Positions 6,065 through 7,944 of a stretch of 7,944 bases of DNA are shown here, piece by piece. The position numbers and the translations under genes are program-made. Every line of letters begins with the position of its first letter. The first letter of the stretch is position 1. This stretch comes from Burkholderiaceae bacterium (lineage in GTDB: Bacteria; Pseudomonadota; Gammaproteobacteria; Burkholderiales; Burkholderiaceae_D), in NCBI GenBank assembly GCA_019752915.1, contig JAIELO010000421.1:1-7944 (forward strand). The letters run 5' to 3'. Below the pieces are notes generated by a model. That model was not told the DNA's origin and did not search any database. It was given only the letters and a program-made list of their open reading frames with translations.

Positions 6065-7798
6065 TCAATCGGCGCGGGTCTTGACATAACGCCCCGGCGC
6101 CGCTTCGATAGCCTGGTAACGGGTATTGCCCGGTTTAGCCTTGGCTTTCACCGCTTTGCCACCGTGCGTGGCGAGGAACTGGGCCCATTCCGGCCACCAG
6201 CTACCGGGATTTTCCGTGGCGCCAGCCAGCCATTTTTCCGCATCCTGACGCTTGCTGCCGCGCGCCGGTGCGGCATCATTGGTCCAGTAGCTGCGCTTGT
6301 TCTTGGCAGCCGAATTGATCACACCGGCAATGTGGCCGGAGGCACCCAGCACAAAGCGGTTAGCTTTGGCCTTGCCCGGATTGAGGATGTTGACCGACTC
6401 GAAGGCCGAGGTCCACGGCACGATATGGTCTTCGCGCGAACCGTAGACAAACACCGGCGCCTCGATGGCGGTCAGATCAACCTTCTCGCCAGCAACAGTC
6501 AGCTCGCCCGTCTTCAGTTTGTTTTCCAGATAGGTGTTACGCAGATACCAGCAGAACATCGGCCCGGCCAGATTGGTGCTGTCCGAATTCCAGTACAGCA
6601 GATCAAACGGCGGCGGCTCATTGCCCTTCAGGTAGTTGGACTGCACATAGTTCCACACCAGATCATTGGGACGCAGGCTGGAGAAGGTGCTGGCCAGATC
6701 GCGGCCCGGCATCAGGCCACCATCGCGGAACTGCTGCTCGCGCAGCGCCACTTGCGCTTCATCGACGAACACGCTGAGTACGCCCGTATCGGCAAAATCG
6801 AGGAAGGTCGTCAGCAGCGTCAGGCTGGCGGCAGGCTGCTCGCCGCGCGCGGCCAGCACCGCCAGCGCCGTCGACACCAGCGTACCGCCCACGCAGAAGC
6901 CCAGCATATTCATCTGCTGCTGGCCACTGATGTCCTGCACCACCTGCACCGCTTCAATCACGCCATCCTGCACATAATCGTCCCAGCTGGTGTGGGTCAT
7001 GCTCTGGTCAGGATTGCGCCACGAAATCAGGAACACGGTATTACCCTGCTCCACCGCGTAACGCACCAGCGAGTTTTCCGGTTGCAGATCGAGAATATAG
7101 AATTTATTGATGCACGGCGGCACCATCAGCAGCGGGCGCTGGTGCACATTGGCCGTCAGCGGTTTGTACTGGATCAGCTGGAACAGCGGGTTTTCAAACA
7201 CCACCGTGCCTTCGGTGGTGGCCAGATTGCGACCCACTTCGAACGCGCTTTCGTCCGACAGGGAAATATGGCCCTTGTTCATATCGGCCAGCATATTCGC
7301 CAGACCCTTGGTCAGACTTTCACCCTTGGTCTCGATCAGCTTCTGCTGCGCTTCCGGATTGGTAGCGAGGAAGTTGGCGGGCGACATGGCATCGACCACC
7401 TGCTGTACGGCGAAGCGGATTTTCTGCTTCTGCTGGGCATTCGTCTCCACCGTATCCACCATGGCATTGAGGAACTTGGCATTCAACAGGTAGGATGCGG
7501 CATTGAACGAGGACATGGGATTGCCCTGCCAGGCTGCCGAAGTGAAGCGGCGATCCGCCACTTCCGGCGCCTTACCGGCCAGGAACTCCTGCCAGAGCTC
7601 GGCAAAGTCCGCCAGATACTGATTTTTGAGCGCTTCCATGGCTTCCGGCTTTACCGATGCGCCCACCTCCTGCATCATGGCGGCCAGCGGATTGGCTTCC
7701 GTGCTGGGGGCCAGATTAAACCAGGATTGCCATTGTGACGGGTCGCTCATCTGCGACATCCATGCGTTGGCAATAGCTTGAGGGTCGGGCAAATTCAT
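6065..7798 (-). CDS. phaC: Class I polyhydroxyalkanoate synthase PhaC
   Basis: PhaC polymerises (R)-3-hydroxyacyl-CoA, mainly 3-hydroxybutyryl-CoA, into PHA on the surface of storage granules. The 577-residue length fits class I enzymes (about 560-620). The N-terminal domain, about 1-200, includes the stretch NPLFQLIQYKP (203-213) that leads into the alpha/beta-hydrolase core. The lipase-like box GFCVGG carries nucleophile C302. The other triad members are D457 in SREDHIVPW and H489 in GASGHIAGV, all present and in normal order. Compared with the Cupriavidus enzyme as I recall it, the Asp-His spacing is about four residues longer (ILNPGKAKAN region). ATG 7798 has AGGGA 7 nt upstream. phaR follows on the same strand, but phaA and phaB are not between them. 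The promoter must lie in the 45-bp AT-rich gap or inside the divergent small gene; no clear one was seen. Confidence 0.97.
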   Translation of the reverse strand: MNLPDPQAIANAWMSQMSDPSQWQSWFNLAPSTEANPLAAMMQEVGASVKPEAMEALKNQYLADFAELWQEFLAGKAPEVADRRFTSAAWQGNPMSSFNAASYLLNAKFLNAMVDTVETNAQQKQKIRFAVQQVVDAMSPANFLATNPEAQQKLIETKGESLTKGLANMLADMNKGHISLSDESAFEVGRNLATTEGTVVFENPLFQLIQYKPLTANVHQRPLLMVPPCINKFYILDLQPENSLVRYAVEQGNTVFLISWRNPDQSMTHTSWDDYVQDGVIEAVQVVQDISGQQQMNMLGFCVGGTLVSTALAVLAARGEQPAASLTLLTTFLDFADTGVLSVFVDEAQVALREQQFRDGGLMPGRDLASTFSSLRPNDLVWNYVQSNYLKGNEPPPFDLLYWNSDSTNLAGPMFCWYLRNTYLENKLKTGELTVAGEKVDLTAIEAPVFVYGSREDHIVPWTSAFESVNILNPGKAKANRFVLGASGHIAGVINSAAKNKRSYWTNDAAPARGSKRQDAEKWLAGATENPGSWWPEWAQFLATHGGKAVKAKAKPGNTRYQAIEAAPGRYVKTRAD

Positions 7799-7843
7799 GG
7801 TTGATTCCCTAAAAATAGTTAAATATCTTTACCTGGATTGCGT
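7799..7843. promoter_or_regulatory. Short AT-rich divergent intergenic region between phaC and the small membrane-protein gene
   Basis: This 45-bp spacer is clearly richer in A/T than the genes around it. On the plus strand TTGATT (7801-7806) and TATCTT (7824-7829), 17 bp apart, form a possible promoter with 4 of 6 matches in each box. Its start site would fall only about 8 nt before the ATG at 7844. For phaC no convincing pair of boxes was found on the minus strand. Confidence 0.3.
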
Positions 7844-7944
7844 ATGCTAATTGTTGCGGTTGCCTGGATTTACGTAGTGGGACTCATGGCCCTGACCGAA
7901 CCAACGGTCGTTGCGGGAATTGTAACGTTTTTGTTCTATTGCGT
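7844..7944 (+). CDS. Small hydrophobic membrane protein, partial (N-terminus only)
   Basis: The frame from ATG 7844 stays open to the window edge: 33 codons plus two bases, with the C-terminus outside. The peptide begins MLIVAVAWIYVVGLMALTEP. A first hydrophobic stretch covers about residues 2-17 and a second starts at about 22 (VVAGIVTFLFYC), which suggests two membrane-spanning helices. I recall small membrane proteins of about 70-100 residues with a similar start next to phaC or elsewhere in Burkholderiales, usually annotated as hypothetical transmembrane proteins. A weak GGA lies 6 nt before the ATG. It is divergent from phaC with only 45 bp between the start codons. The function is unknown; a role in PHA metabolism is not implied by position alone. 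Confidence 0.7.
   Translation, partial: MLIVAVAWIYVVGLMALTEPTVVAGIVTFLFYC

Noticed and set aside
6164..7738. A 524-codon open frame on the plus strand opposite phaC
   Set aside because: Its composition (rich in His, Arg, Gln and Gly) is that expected of the complement of a GC-rich gene. It shows no recognisable domain, and phaC on the other strand has all its catalytic motifs.

Overview
The window looks like chromosomal DNA from a betaproteobacterium of the order Burkholderiales, most likely the family Oxalobacteraceae (the Massilia/Duganella/Janthinobacterium/Undibacterium group). The evidence is moderately GC-rich coding DNA, a class I PHA synthase next to a typical betaproteobacterial PhaR, and a small membrane protein of a kind I associate with phaC neighbourhoods in this group. 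The genus is not resolved. Every large gene is on the minus strand, so the window is described here in the direction of transcription, from right to left.

Right part (about 5200-7944): storage-polymer metabolism. phaC (6065-7798) encodes a complete class I polyhydroxyalkanoate synthase with its Cys/Asp/His triad. phaR (5302-5865) encodes the PHA-responsive repressor. A 199-bp spacer separates them and holds a perfect TATAAT box, two copies of a palindrome resembling PhaR operators, and a short direct repeat. A hairpin terminator follows phaR. phaA and phaB do not lie between phaC and phaR. On the plus strand, only 45 bp from the phaC start, a small membrane protein gene begins at 7844 and runs off the right edge.

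Left part (1-5217): a sugar-utilisation operon. A TTGACA-type promoter with a LacI-family-style operator immediately downstream drives a cytosolic GH1 beta-glucosidase (3704-5095). It is followed by a complete CUT1 ABC sugar importer: periplasmic binding protein (2349-3638), two permeases (1449-2345 and 565-1446) and an MsmK/UgpC-type ATPase (561 to beyond base 1, C-terminus missing). The transporter genes are separated by 3 bp or overlap by a few bases, so they should be co-transcribed and translationally coupled. The importer resembles the GtsABCD glucose/mannose systems of pseudomonads. With the GH1 enzyme in front, the parsimonious reading is uptake of a beta-glucoside (for example cellobiose) or of glucose, with cytosolic hydrolysis of imported beta-glucosides.

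No gene-free stretch is longer than 300 bases. I found no mobile elements, tRNA or rRNA genes, or CRISPR arrays, and no broken genes. The window is mainly a well-ordered metabolic region and I see no convincing novel system. The observations worth following up are regulatory: the LacI-type operator, the PhaR-type palindromes, the A8 tract at the start of phaR, and the small divergent membrane protein.
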